Source of the DNA: Proales similis
Taxonomy: Eukaryota > Rotifera > Eurotatoria > Ploima > Proalidae
Assembly (NCBI GenBank): GCA_019059635.1
Contig: JAGVRJ010000001.1
Coordinates: forward strand, 992,001 to 1,056,000
Direction: 5' to 3'
DNA length: 64,000 nucleotides
Below, piece after piece: positions 10,768-20,363 of the stretch. A program made the position numbers and the translations under genes. Numbering within the stretch: position 1 is the stretch's first letter; every line of letters begins with the position of its first letter. Under the pieces are notes generated by a model. It did not search any database, was not told the origin of the DNA, and saw only the letters and a list, made by a program, of their open reading frames with translations.

Positions 10768-11877
10768 ATGATTGCAACCGTGTTCATCTGCTTTTTGCTC
10801 GGCTCAGCCAGCATTATCGATGCTGCTCCTTTCAATGGCACTCTCGCCCGATCCAAGCGAGGCTATGGCGGAGTCTTCCAAGAGGTTACCACACAGGCAC
10901 CGACCACCACTGCTTATGCCCATCTTTTGGCTGCTGATGCTTATGCCCCTTCGCAATCATTTTACGATGTCCAGACCACCACCGCTGCGTATGTCCCGCC
11001 TGTCACTGAGGCAGTAACCTACGCTGCTCCGGTCATCGAAGAGATCAACACTGTCGATTATAGCGCCTACACTACCACCCAGGCTTACTATGAGGCACCG
11101 ACCACTCAGGCTTACTACGAGGCCCCGACCACTCAGGCTTACTACGAGGCCCCGACTACCCAGGCTTACTACGAGGCCCCGACCACTCAGGCTTACTACG
11201 AGGCCCCGACTACCCAGGCTTACTACGAGGCCCCGACTACCCAGGCTTACTACGAGGCCCCGACTACCCAGGCTTACTACGAGGCCCCGACCACTCAGGC
11301 TTACTACGAGGCCCCGACTACCCAGGCTTACTACGAGGCCCCGACTACCCAGGCTTACTACGAGGCCCCGACTACCCAGGCTTACTACGATGCTCCTCAG
11401 ATCATTGAGTTGAACACGAACGATTACAGCACTTACACTACTGCTGCTTATCAGGAGGTCCCAACTACTCAGGCTTACTACGAGGCCCCAGTGACTGAAG
11501 CTTACTACGAGGCCCCGACCACTCAGGCTTACTACGAGGCCCCGACTACCCAGGCTTACTACGAGGCCCCAACCACTCAGGCTTACTACGAGACCTACCA
11601 GGCCGCTGAGACCACCACGGCCTTCCAAGACCTGGTCCAGCCAATTGTTGAAATCAACACTGAGGACTACAGCCAGACTTACACTACTCCAGTCTATGCC
11701 GAGGTGATCACTACTCCCGCCTACGAGCAGAAGATTGAGTACTTCGAGCCCGCTCCTCAGCAGAGCTACGAGCAGCCAGCCCAACAGTACTTCGAGCAGC
11801 CCGCTCAACAGGTTTTCCAGGAGGTTCCAGTCGAGACCACCACCGCCTACATTGAGTCTGCTCCCCAAGCTTACTAA
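10768..11877 (+). CDS. Secreted Tyr/Thr/Pro-rich tandem-repeat protein
   Basis: 369 residues in one exon. A signal peptide (MIATVFICFLLG to about IDA|APF) is followed by a possible furin-type site, RSKR, before GYGG. The body is built on a 9-residue repeat, QAYYEAPTT: about 12 units in the first block (last one YYDAP) and about 4-5 in a second. Three spacer segments share a pattern: EEINTVDYSAYTT, IIELNTNDYSTYTT and IVEINTEDYSQTYTT, suggesting three homologous modules with different repeat numbers. The C-terminus turns Gln-rich (EQPAQQ). Composition fits an extracellular structural or O-glycosylated protein such as a cuticle, silk-like or mucin component, but the family is not recognised. TATA at 10700 and AATAAA at 12082-12087 frame a short transcript. 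Confidence 0.85.
   Translation: MIATVFICFLLGSASIIDAAPFNGTLARSKRGYGGVFQEVTTQAPTTTAYAHLLAADAYAPSQSFYDVQTTTAAYVPPVTEAVTYAAPVIEEINTVDYSAYTTTQAYYEAPTTQAYYEAPTTQAYYEAPTTQAYYEAPTTQAYYEAPTTQAYYEAPTTQAYYEAPTTQAYYEAPTTQAYYEAPTTQAYYEAPTTQAYYEAPTTQAYYDAPQIIELNTNDYSTYTTAAYQEVPTTQAYYEAPVTEAYYEAPTTQAYYEAPTTQAYYEAPTTQAYYETYQAAETTTAFQDLVQPIVEINTEDYSQTYTTPVYAEVITTPAYEQKIEYFEPAPQQSYEQPAQQYFEQPAQQVFQEVPVETTTAYIESAPQAY
11073..11392 (+). repeat. 27-bp tandem repeat array, block 1
   Basis: About twelve copies of a 27-bp unit coding QAYYEAPTT. Copies are nearly identical even at third positions and differ mainly by GACCACTCAG versus GACTACCCAG. This points to recent unequal exchange or conversion. Confidence 0.9.
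11466..11596 (+). repeat. 27-bp tandem repeat array, block 2
   Basis: Four to five copies of the same unit. The first ones are diverged (YYEAPVTEA) and the later ones match block 1 closely. Confidence 0.8.
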
Positions 11878-12419
11878 ATGAAGCCGCATTGAGGATGATC
11901 TATTTTCTTGTTGCCAATTCAACAGCAGATCGCCTCTGTTTAGTTTTTTTTTGTCAAAGTTGCTCAAATCTTATGCAATTCTCTCACAATTCTCTACACT
12001 AATTCTTAATTTATTAGCTTGATAATTTGCATCAATTTAACAATTAATCTATTTATTGGATTAAAATTGCGGCTTTACGCAAATAAACTGCAATCAACAT
12101 AAAAAAAAGCGTTGTCTAGTTTGACTGGTTCAGGGTTTTGTTTCCACTTTATTCAACGAGTTAGAAAAAGAACGAAAAGAAAGTCGAACAAGCAAGTAAT
12201 CAAACATAAAAAGTCCATCCTGATAGCTGCGTGCAAGAAGAGCGGACAAGCCAAAATTGAGTGGCCGCGCGCGTACGAACACCTTGGGGCAGCGGCCAGC
12301 TCGACGCCGCTCAACCTCGTCCATACTTGCATGGCCGTCACGCACCTACTGGTTTGAGCTGATCACCGCAGAGGACAATTAGTCGCTAAAATCAGAGGCG
12401 AAAAGGAACTTGAAGCAAT
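11878..12419. other. Tail-to-tail gap with two poly(A) signals
   Basis: AATAAA at 12082-12087 ends the repeat-protein gene; TTTATT at 12148-12153 is the likely signal for SZRD1 on the other strand, giving it a 3' UTR of about 270 nt. An 81-codon + frame at 12112-12357 has no recognisable content. Confidence 0.6.
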
Positions 12420-12913
12420 TTACTTTGCGCTTGTCTCCTCAGGGTGAGCGCTTCCTAGTATTCGGAGTCGAGCCATTGCGTACTCTTGCTCGCGTTGTTC
12501 GTAAGTTTTGGCATTGTTCTCTCTTGAGTTGGCGGCCACCCGGGCATTAGAACGGACGGGGGTGTAGAGAGGAGACGAGCTTACCCTTTGGCGGTAGTTC
12601 GCTCGCTTTGGCTTTGAGATTTCAAATTCGGATCAGACGGACGTTTGAGGATTTTGATCGACGGAAACGGAGCGTTTGCTGCCTGAAAAGGATTGAACGA
12701 GGTCGGCTTGAGTTGTTCGTTCTTCTTTTGAATCTCCGCTTCCATGATGGCTTCGTCGTCGAGCGGTTTTGTCTTCAAGCTCTTGACCAATTTCTTGGAT
12801 TAAGCGTGCGATGCGCGGCCAGTTCGAGTTCGAGGCAAAGGTCGAGTTACTTTTTGATCCAGTTGTTCCCAGTCGTCGCAGATTTCCTCCTCTTTGCCAG
12901 GCGTTTTAGACAT
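12420..12913 (-). CDS. SZRD1: SUZ domain-containing protein 1 homolog
   Basis: Small SUZ-domain protein, 124 residues in three exons (12851-12913, 12585-12793, 12420-12522). SUZ domains are linked to RNA binding; SZRD1 itself is poorly characterised. The N-terminus MSKTPGKEEEICDDWEQLD resembles the acidic start of SZRD1. The middle has IKILKRPSDPN (human IRILKRPTSN). The C-terminus has the SUZ core REQEYAMARLRILGSAHPEE (human [20 protein letters not shown]). Introns are 57 and 62 nt with clear branch-like ctaat motifs. The human protein carries an extra C-terminal tail that is absent here. The exons are too small to stand out as open frames; the match was found by splicing. Confidence 0.88.
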
Positions 12914-13642
12914 TTCTCAAAATAAACACTTGACGCGCGCGCTCTCGTCGTCAGATTGCAATCGACCAGGAGAGAATCGCTGTAGTCGACTTTCGATTTG
13001 GCGAGCAATTTCGAGTGTAAGCTGCACAACAGCGCGAGAGAGGGAGGTGAAAGAAAAGAGAGCCACGGACAACACAAAATTATTCCGAGTATACATCAAA
13101 CACACTCGAGTGGCGCGTCAATTATTGTCTGATTAGCTGTCGGTCAGCTTGAGAGCAGCTTTCTTCGTCACAAGGCTTTTGCTTTTTATTTCAAACTGAG
13201 CACCAAAGATTCGTCATTTGGGCTGGCGGATAATCGGATACCAACATTCAGGCCCTGGAAAACCAGCTTGTTGAAGTGTCGATCATCTCGACCAGAGGCG
13301 ATCGGGACAAGATTGCTGCTCTACCGATAGGCCAGACTTGTTGTTTGAGCAGAGGAGGCAGGCAAGAGGATCCCGAGTTGCTCTTGCTTATTGTTGGTTT
13401 ATCTGATAAAGGCCATTGATTCTGGCTGCTTCATTCGATTGTTGACTCTTTTCACAGAAGAGTTATTATGAATGCGAGCCAAAAATAAATTAGAATAATG
13501 GGCAGCGAATTAGTCATTCAGCGCGGATAGTCAAAAGAATCAGCAAGTGAGTGAGAGAGAGAGATTGGGACGAACATTGATTGCGGGAGCAGCAAGTCAA
13601 GAGTCAAAAAGCTAAACCGTTGAATAAATCTAAACGAAGAGA
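12914..13642. promoter_or_regulatory. Divergent promoter gap (SZRD1 / CHMP2A)
   Basis: 729 bp between two head-to-head genes. Contains the second copy (13111-13138) of the 28-bp motif found upstream of the RhoGAP gene. No TATA box is obvious. Confidence 0.5.
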
Positions 13643-14475
13643 ATGTCGTTTCTATTTGGCAAACGAATGACACCCGAAGAGATGCTGCGCAAGAATCAGC
13701 GCGCGCTCAACAAGGCAATGCGCGATCTGGACCGCGAGCGCATGCGTATGGAGCAGCAAGAGAAAAAGGTGATCGCGGACATAAAGAAAATGGCCAAAAT
13801 GGGCCAAATGGACGCGGCCAAAGTGATGGCCAAGGATCTAGTTCGCACCCGAAACGCGTGCAAAAAGTTCATGCTGATGAAGGCCAACATTCAGGCGGTC
13901 TCGCTCAAGATCACCACACTCAAGTCGAACCATTCGATGGCGCAAGCGATGAAAGGCGTCACCAAAGCCATGGCACGAATGAATCAAAAGGTGAGAGCCT
14001 CTCGCGCTCTTATGCCCGACTCCTCGTCTCACTTGGCTTTGTCAGATGAATTTGCCCGAGATTCAGAAAATCATGATGGAGTTCGAAAAGCAGTCGGAGA
14101 TCATGGACATGAAAGAGGAGATGATGGACGACGCGATCGATAGCGCCCTTGGAGATGACGACGATGAGATCGAGGGGTGAGTGTGTTCGGTCGATCAGCT
14201 TTTGTTTTCCATTTCTCATCGCCGCCAAAAGAGACAAAATCGTATCGCAAGTGTTCGACGAGCTCGGTATCGAGCTAGAAGGCGCATTGCCAAGTAAGTA
14301 TTCGCTTCGCCACTCACAGCCTCCTTCTCTCACCCAAAATCAACAATCAACAGACGTGGACAGCAGCAAGCCGATGGCGACTGGCGCAGCTAACAAGCAG
14401 CCAGTAGCGGCAGGAGCAGCCAACGATGCAGACGCCGATCTGGAGGCGCGCCTTGACGCCTTGAGACGACAGTGA
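13643..14475 (+). CDS. CHMP2A: ESCRT-III subunit CHMP2A (Vps2)
   Basis: Charged multivesicular body protein that co-polymerises with CHMP3 on membranes and recruits VPS4 for scission in endosomes, cytokinesis and nuclear envelope repair. Four exons: 13643-13990, 14046-14176, 14232-14293, 14354-14475, total 220 residues (human 222). It begins MSFLFGKRMTPEEMLRKNQR, with the basic N-terminal helix region (RALNKAMRDLDRERMRME) and an acidic C-terminal half. It ends DLEARLDALRRQ, a C-terminal MIM1-type VPS4-binding motif. Introns are 55, 55 and 60 nt. Its poly(A) signal (14866) lies past that of the convergent CNOT2. Confidence 0.95.
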
Positions 14476-14986
14476 TCGTCTAGCCGACCAATGCGTCTCC
14501 TCGTTTCCACCACTTGGCGGCCTATTTATTGCCGTCTCCAATCGCGATTTTCATTTCCTGTCAAAACGAAAACTCTATGGTGTTGAATAGAACTGGCCAT
14601 TTTCGATCACTTGTCGACTTTATTCTCGCTTCATGCTTTCAGGGTTGTGTTCAAATATTGAGGAAGGGACAGCGAGAGAGAAAGAGAGAGAGAGAGAGAG
14701 AAGAAAGTAGAGAAAGGTGAGGCAAAGTGAACAAGAGGCGATCGGGTGGGGCGCGTTTTTTAGATTAGCCTTTTATTTACGAGTTTAAAAAAAAAAAGAG
14801 CGAAAGAAGCAAGCGAAAAGAAGAAAAAAAATTGTTTTCAATGTATAGACGACGAACACGAATGCAATAAATTGACAAGCTCAAATCGAGTGACCACATG
14901 TATTTATATTTATATATATATATAAGGTGTGCGCTGTTGGGCCGTCAGCAAGAGAGCGGCGAGTCGAGCAGATTCAGACGATAGGG
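14476..14986. other. Convergent 3' ends of CHMP2A and CNOT2, with a GA microsatellite
   Basis: AATAAA for CHMP2A at 14866-14871; TTTATT for CNOT2 at 14772-14777. The signals cross, so the two transcripts should overlap by roughly 100 nt. A GA-rich run lies at about 14675-14702. Confidence 0.6.
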
Positions 14987-17202
14987 TCAAAAAGAGGGTG
15001 TCGAGGCTTGGTTAATTGAGGCGAGCGAAGACGAGCCGTTGTTGTGCGAGGACAAGGCCTGCTGCTGAAGCTGAAGCAGCTGCGAAATGTGGTTGTTTAT
15101 GTTGGCCTGGCTTGTGGCCTGTGTCTGCGGCATGCCCATGAACTGATTGGGCTGTCTGGGCTTGTCGGCCAGTTTGGCGTACTCGATGCTCAGCTCTGTT
15201 TGACACTTTCGCCACTGGGCCACGTCGAACACTAGATAGGAGCCCTTTTCGAACGTGTTGGTCTTTTGAATCGGCTCGATGCCCGGCACCTTGGTGAGCC
15301 ATTTGCGCAGCTCGGTGTGATAGCGCCAGTCTCGATCGAACAGCTCGGCGGCCGCCTGCAGCTGAATAAGGTCACCGCAGCAAATGTAAAAGAGGAAGAA
15401 GAGCGTGTCGTCCGGGTACTGTTTGAGGTCGATGGGCGCCAGCTTTTCTTTTATTTGACTGTTCACAATGTACTCGGGCGGGACCGGAAAGTCTACAGCC
15501 AGACGAGCGGTCAGTCGGCAAGAGCGCGAGCACACAAGGAAGCAAACGCTTACCGATATCCTGAATTCGACTCGGAGTCTCAGAGAACGGCGAAAGAAAA
15601 GAGTGGTAAAGGTTTCTGTGTGCGTTTTTGGTTTAGACTTTCAGACAAAAGGCATCTGGAGGCGTTTCACTTACTCGGCAGAGTTCAAGTTCAGACCGAG
15701 CGCAGTCAAATCAGTGCCGAGTGCCAGAGCGAAAAAGTCCTTCTCACGATCTGCCGACCTGAGATAGGCCAAGAGGCCGACCACACCGAACTGGTCGAGA
15801 AGCATGTTGGGAGGCACGTTCTTGATGCGACCGTCCGGAGAAATCATGATCCCTTTTTTGCCGCCCTGCTGGTTCTGCTGTGACAAGGCCTGCAGCTGAG
15901 CCCCTTCCATCACTCCTCCTCCACTACCCTGCATGTTCGGGTCCGGTGACTCTGTCACCTGCTCGTCCTCTCCCTTTCAAACAAAGCCCGGTCAGTTTCA
16001 AAGTGAGCAACGCAAAAGTGTAAAAACGAAATTCTCAAATTTACCAGTGATCGCGTTTCTAAATCGCCGCCGTTATCTGCAAACAAAGCGATCGGCAATG
16101 TTGAGTAAACGACTAGAATCGAAATGAAAGAGTAGACATACTCTTGGCGCTCTGTGGTCTTGGTAGAGCAGGAAAATCCTCGGGCTGAATGTTGAACTCT
16201 TGCTGCTGGCCATCGGGACCTGCAGGATGCCCTGTTTGCGACGAGTTTCGTTCATTGGAGGTTTGAACGGAGCGGCACAAAGAGAACGGCGCTTACGACT
16301 GTCTTTGCCAGAACTAAAGTTGCTCCACATTTTGCTGCTCGGATTCTGAGCCATTCCGTTGGCCGGATGGGCAGAAGCCGAGTGATGGAGTAGATTGCTG
16401 CTGTTGAATGCGGCGCTAGGCAAACTCAAGCCGGCCGAGGAGGAGTTGGCCAATTGCATTAGCAAGCTCTGGGTCGACTGAGGATTCAGCAACGGTTGGT
16501 TGAGACTGTTTGATCGTTGAATTTGCTGTTGAATCTGCTGGAGCTGCTGATAGGGCGACTGTGAAGTTCGATGCAGGGAAGGGAAATCGGTGGATTCGAG
16601 CGGCGGGAAAGCGTCCGAGGAGAGTCCTTGTTGAGAAGATGGTCGGTTTATGGTCGCGTTCATGAACGCCGTCTGGCCTGGCATGTTGCCGTGCATTCTA
16701 ATTTTGATCCGAGTTGAGGTTTGGTCACACCTGGATCTCGATGCGCTCGTCTACTTACGCGTTGAATTTCTTCTGCTGCTGCTGCTGTTGTTGTTGTTGA
16801 AGTAATGCCGAAAGCTGCTGCTGTTGCAATTGACTCGGAGTCGCTTGGCTGTTGGAGCGCATCAGTATCGCATCTTTCATATTTATCTGGTTTCTAAATT
16901 AGAATTCGAAAATGGTCAGCGAGCGATTGAGATGAAGGGAGCGAGGCGCTTGCTTACTGTCGATTAGGCGAGGCACTACCGAGCAGTAGACTGGCCGAGC
17001 TGTTTGGCGGCGTGATTTGCCCGTTGCGGTTAAGGCCGCCTGCAAGGAAGTGGCTCGGATTAAAGTTGTTCGAGTTTAGCAGCAGGCCGTTGGGACCGGA
17101 GAGGATGCTGGCCGTCTGCGCGTTCGGGCCAAGCTGAGCCTGCGTGCTCGGCGACTTGCCTGCCTCCAGGGAGCTTGTATTGTAAAACGCGTTGGACATC
17201 AT
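14987..17202 (-). CDS. CNOT2: CCR4-NOT complex subunit 2
   Basis: Scaffold subunit of the CCR4-NOT deadenylase that links NOT1 to NOT3 in mRNA decay. Eight exons (14987-15492, 15554-15615, 15675-15973, 16045-16076, 16142-16219, 16297-16697, 16759-16893, 16958-17202) give 585 residues. The N-terminal part is Ser/Asn/Gln-rich with a polyglutamine run at about 16770-16800. A conserved linear motif, PEDFPALP, precedes the C-terminal NOT box. The NOT box shows DQFGVVGLLAYLRSAD, LALGTDLTALGLNLNS, IQDIDFPVPPEYI, LFDRDWRYH and TNTFEKGSYLVFD. Introns are 59-77 nt. The start is the first of two tandem ATGs at 17202. CNOT2 identity is from close agreement with the human NOT box. Confidence 0.93.
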
Positions 17203-18420
17203 TGCTTAGCGATGTGCTTCTTCATTAAAACAAAATCGATGCGAATGCTCTTCTTTATTTCTAAACGCAATTGCGCGTCATCGTACATGCAGACTCGTTG
17301 GCTAGTTAAGTGAACAAGTTCTGATTGGAGTGTCTGTGTGAGCGCTCATGTCCTCTATTCGGACTGCGCCGATCAGAGTTCGGCCGCATCGCAGTTCATA
17401 TGAGCCAGCTGCGGCGGGCTAATTTGTGCACACGATTCACAATTCTAGAATACTTGCTCTCTCACTCAGACAGGTACAAATGGACAGGCGAATTGCAACT
17501 AAATTGTGACAAATGATCGGCTCGCGTCAAAGCTTATGCTCTTAGAATCGCAATAATGTGCCGCTCTGCATGCCAAAATTCGACTCTTCAGGTCTGTGAG
17601 CTGGCAAAACCGGGCTCGAGCTCTCATTGAATGTTCAAGCTGGGCACCGATGGCTTATTCGCAAACCGCTACCCAGGGTCTCAATTGGCGTGGAGACTTC
17701 CATTGCAATAATAATTAATGCTAATAGAATGATTTGCAATCAGTCAATCGCCGACAGATCGGTCTTGCAATGTTCGATTGGTACATGCAGGAAATACATG
17801 TAATTCGAGCAGAACCAACTTTACATTTGTCGCACTAGTTATCCAGGTTATCCCAATCCCTCTCACGTCCTTCGCTTGATCCTTTAACCCTTCTAGATTA
17901 AATTTCCCTGAGCCAATCTTCCCTTTGGCCCTTCTATATCATGCAACACCGTCCAAAGATTCGATGAAAATTTTGGGTTCAACACTCTGTGCGAATCGGG
18001 TTTCTTTCTCAAAATTCAAAGATTGAGTAAAACTCGAGAGATGAATCAGATTTGCATTGAAATGTACATCTATCTTTTTAAGAGTCGGATTTGCAGAATT
18101 TTAATCTCTAGGATTGACATTTCGAGGAGAGAGTGCAAATCGTTCTATGTCTACGTCTAAAGCACTTTAGTCGGCCTTATTTATGGGCTCATTTGTGCGT
18201 CAATTATGAAAATATTCGGGCCAAGAGTAGAAACTAGAAAACACTGTCAGAGAGCAGCACGCTGAGCATTAGAATTTTATGGCCAAGTTGAGACCTTGAG
18301 GGACTTGATGAGCTTAGAGAAATTAATTTCGAAATTAGCAGCATGTTTGAACACGGTTGGCCGTAAAGTAATTTCGAAATTTCTTTACTTGCATCAATCA
18401 GCGAACGAGAGAGAAAGGTT
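17203..18420. other. Large intergenic region upstream of CNOT2 and the bZIP gene
   Basis: Part of a 1.6-kb head-to-head gap, among the longest in the window. AT-richer than neighbouring coding DNA. No ORF with recognisable content, no RNA gene seen. Likely holds the regulatory DNA of both flanking genes. Confidence 0.5.
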
Positions 18421-18483
18421 TATCATTGCAAATTAATGCCGTTTCTATGCGATCGCACCAAATTATGAGCGACAATGAAATAG
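18421..18483. repeat. Copy A of a duplicated ~63-bp element
   Basis: Matches 21047-21109 at about 56 of 63 positions, same orientation, one 1-bp gap. It contains GCGATCGC and CCAAATTATGAGCG. It sits 20 bp upstream of the TATA box of the bZIP gene. Confidence 0.85.
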
Positions 18484-18501
18484 GTGATTTGGAAAGGAGG
18501 G

Positions 18502-18508
18502 TATAAAA
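18502..18508 (+). promoter_or_regulatory. TATA box of the bZIP gene
   Basis: TATAAAA, about 350 bp upstream of the first ATG. The leader from about 18530 to 18848 contains no other ATG. A possible leader intron runs from 18774 (GTAACT) to 18845 (TTTTTAAG), with a ctaac branch-like motif. Confidence 0.6.
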
Positions 18509-18848
18509 TGGAAAGTAGAATTACACCGAGCCGGCTCAGATTGTGAAATTCGCTCGTCGCGCTACGTTTCTTAAGCGCCGCTCGTAGCTGTTTAGAAGAA
18601 GCAAATCAACGAGCTAGGATTCTAAAACAAGCTCAGCCTTGACACACAACGTCCGCAAATCGCAGCCGCAGATCTATTGAACGACTCTCGTTTAGTTAAC
18701 AAACAACGTTCAACATTTGGCCGTTTGAAAGACGAAGTATTTTTTGTTGCTGAAGGAGAACCATTAGAAGAAGGTAACTAGCAAATACGGCGCAACTGGG
18801 TTAGAACACGCTTGTCTAACATCGATTGTGCATTGGGCTTTTTAAGTG

Positions 18849-19094
18849 ATGCATTGTTGTGAGACAATTCAATCGGAAATCAAACGAGACTCAGCTATTG
18901 AATTAGACGATAATCAAGAGGCGATAAATTTTCTCACATTAGAAATCGAGCGCCATGAGCCAGAAGAAGATAATCAAATTGTCTGCGGATCAACTGCCAG
19001 CTCTCCTCACTCAGAACTGTTTGACACTCGCACACCAGTCGGAGAGCACGAAGAATTCACTACGTTCCAGGTCGAGCACATGTGGCCTATTTGA
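18849..19094 (+). CDS. Overlapping upstream ORF of the bZIP gene
   Basis: 81-codon frame opening at the first ATG of the predicted transcript (MHCCETIQSEIKRD) and closing at TGA 19092-19094, 140 nt inside the bZIP frame. Its composition is acidic and coding-like (ELDDNQEAINF, EHEEFTTFQVEH). It could be a regulatory uORF that limits translation of the bZIP protein, an alternative N-terminus reached by +1 frameshift, or chance. A + frame change at the terminal ATT TGA C would enter the bZIP frame exactly. Whether it is translated is unknown. Confidence 0.5.
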   Translation: MHCCETIQSEIKRDSAIELDDNQEAINFLTLEIERHEPEEDNQIVCGSTASSPHSELFDTRTPVGEHEEFTTFQVEHMWPI

Positions 19095-19932
19095 CAGTGG
19101 CTACGAGTCGAGCACGCAAACTGATCGGCACACAGAAATGAGCATTTTGACCACTGTTCAGCTCGACAGCTCTTTGGACGCCAGTCAGACTGACAGTGAC
19201 TTTCTGGCGCCGCCAACCATGAAAAACCTCAAAAGAAAGTATAGCGGAGCAAAAATAGTCGTGAGCAAGCACAGAGTAGAGAGCATTCCAGACACGGCCG
19301 TAATTAGCGAGCTAATTCAGAACACAATCACGCCCAACACCGAGCTAAACTGGACACACTTTGTCAACTCGTTGCCAAGTCCTGGCTGTCAAATCGAAAG
19401 CGACCTGTCGCTCGAGGACGTCGACATCAGCAAATTGCTAGCGCAGCCGATTCAAGTCGCAAGCAGTCCGTTCAGATTTGACAACGCCGGTGATCTCAAG
19501 CTTAGCCAATCTGGCCAGCTGGCCGAATCCAAAGGATTCGAGGCATTCGTCGACCACGCGTACACAATAAATCGTTCGTCAAGCGAGACGGCGACGGCAA
19601 CCACAGCCACCGAGAGCGAGGACTCGAGTGCGCCATTCAGCTCGAGCGGTTCCAGTCCACGAAAGCGCGCTCGAGGTATCTATCGGGCCGACGACGTAAC
19701 CAATCCGGACGAGTTCGAGAACTACATTGAGCGTCGCAAGCGCAACAACATCTCGTCAAAGATCTCTCGCTGCAACAAGAAAATGTACTACGCCAAAATG
19801 GACGAAAAGTCCAACGAGCTCGAGCAAGAGAACCGCGAGTTGAAAAACCGAATCGGCAAGTTGGAGGAGGCCATCTCTGACATCAGAGAGCTGATTATGA
19901 ACAAATTCGTTCAAGGCAGCTTGAGCAAATAA
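18955..19932 (+). CDS. bZIP transcription factor, C/EBP-like
   Basis: 325 residues, intronless. The C-terminal bZIP is at about residues 255-320. The basic region ERRKRNNISSKISRCNKK follows the N-x-x-(A/S)-(A/S)-x-x-S-R pattern, with Ser-Ser where many bZIPs have Ala-Ala. A leucine zipper follows (NELEQENRELKNRIGKLEE). The NNI...SR pattern and the short extension ending ISDIRELI recall C/EBP, CHOP and Xrp1-type factors. The rest is Ser/Thr/acid-rich and low complexity (TATATTATESEDSS), fitting activation or degradation segments. The ATG at 18955 has G at -3. The first ATG of the transcript opens a different, overlapping frame, which suggests translational control. Subfamily is not certain. 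Confidence 0.85.
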   Translation: MSQKKIIKLSADQLPALLTQNCLTLAHQSESTKNSLRSRSSTCGLFDSGYESSTQTDRHTEMSILTTVQLDSSLDASQTDSDFLAPPTMKNLKRKYSGAKIVVSKHRVESIPDTAVISELIQNTITPNTELNWTHFVNSLPSPGCQIESDLSLEDVDISKLLAQPIQVASSPFRFDNAGDLKLSQSGQLAESKGFEAFVDHAYTINRSSSETATATTATESEDSSAPFSSSGSSPRKRARGIYRADDVTNPDEFENYIERRKRNNISSKISRCNKKMYYAKMDEKSNELEQENRELKNRIGKLEEAISDIRELIMNKFVQGSLSK

Positions 19933-20363
19933 GCCTGCTGTCTGTAAGATATTCAATTAGGACTGGTCGATTAGAAGCGGCCATTTTGCAGCCAGTTTAC
20001 TCAGCCAAGTGTTATTCAGCGACTCGCCTCTTGAACTCGCTCGATAATTAACCTGAAAGATATCAAACTGCCAACCAAAATCATTTATTAAATTATTTCA
20101 GTCCGGTCTGTCTGTTTAAATAATAAAAAATGTTTAATTTTGTAAGACTGCGCCTCTTTCGCCTGAATCATTAAGACAAAGAAAGAAATATCAAAGAGAA
20201 TTTACTTTTATTTGCTAAAATGCACAATACCGATTGAATTTAGGGTTTCATTCTACTTACTCTAAATATGACGCCAACAATCTTAGTTTGATTGAAAAAC
20301 TCGCAAATTTCAGCCACATGGCTGAATGTCTGATTTTTAGACTAATACTGCCTATTTGATAGC
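19933..20363. other. Tail-to-tail gap
   Basis: 3' UTR of the bZIP gene (AATAAA at about 20121) and of the unknown - gene. Nothing else seen. Confidence 0.5.

Noticed and set aside
10957-11967. 336-codon minus-strand ORF across the tandem repeats (LVVSLGSRG units)
   Set aside because: A 27-bp repeat keeps any stop-free antisense frame open. The + frame has the signal peptide, TATA box and poly(A) signal.
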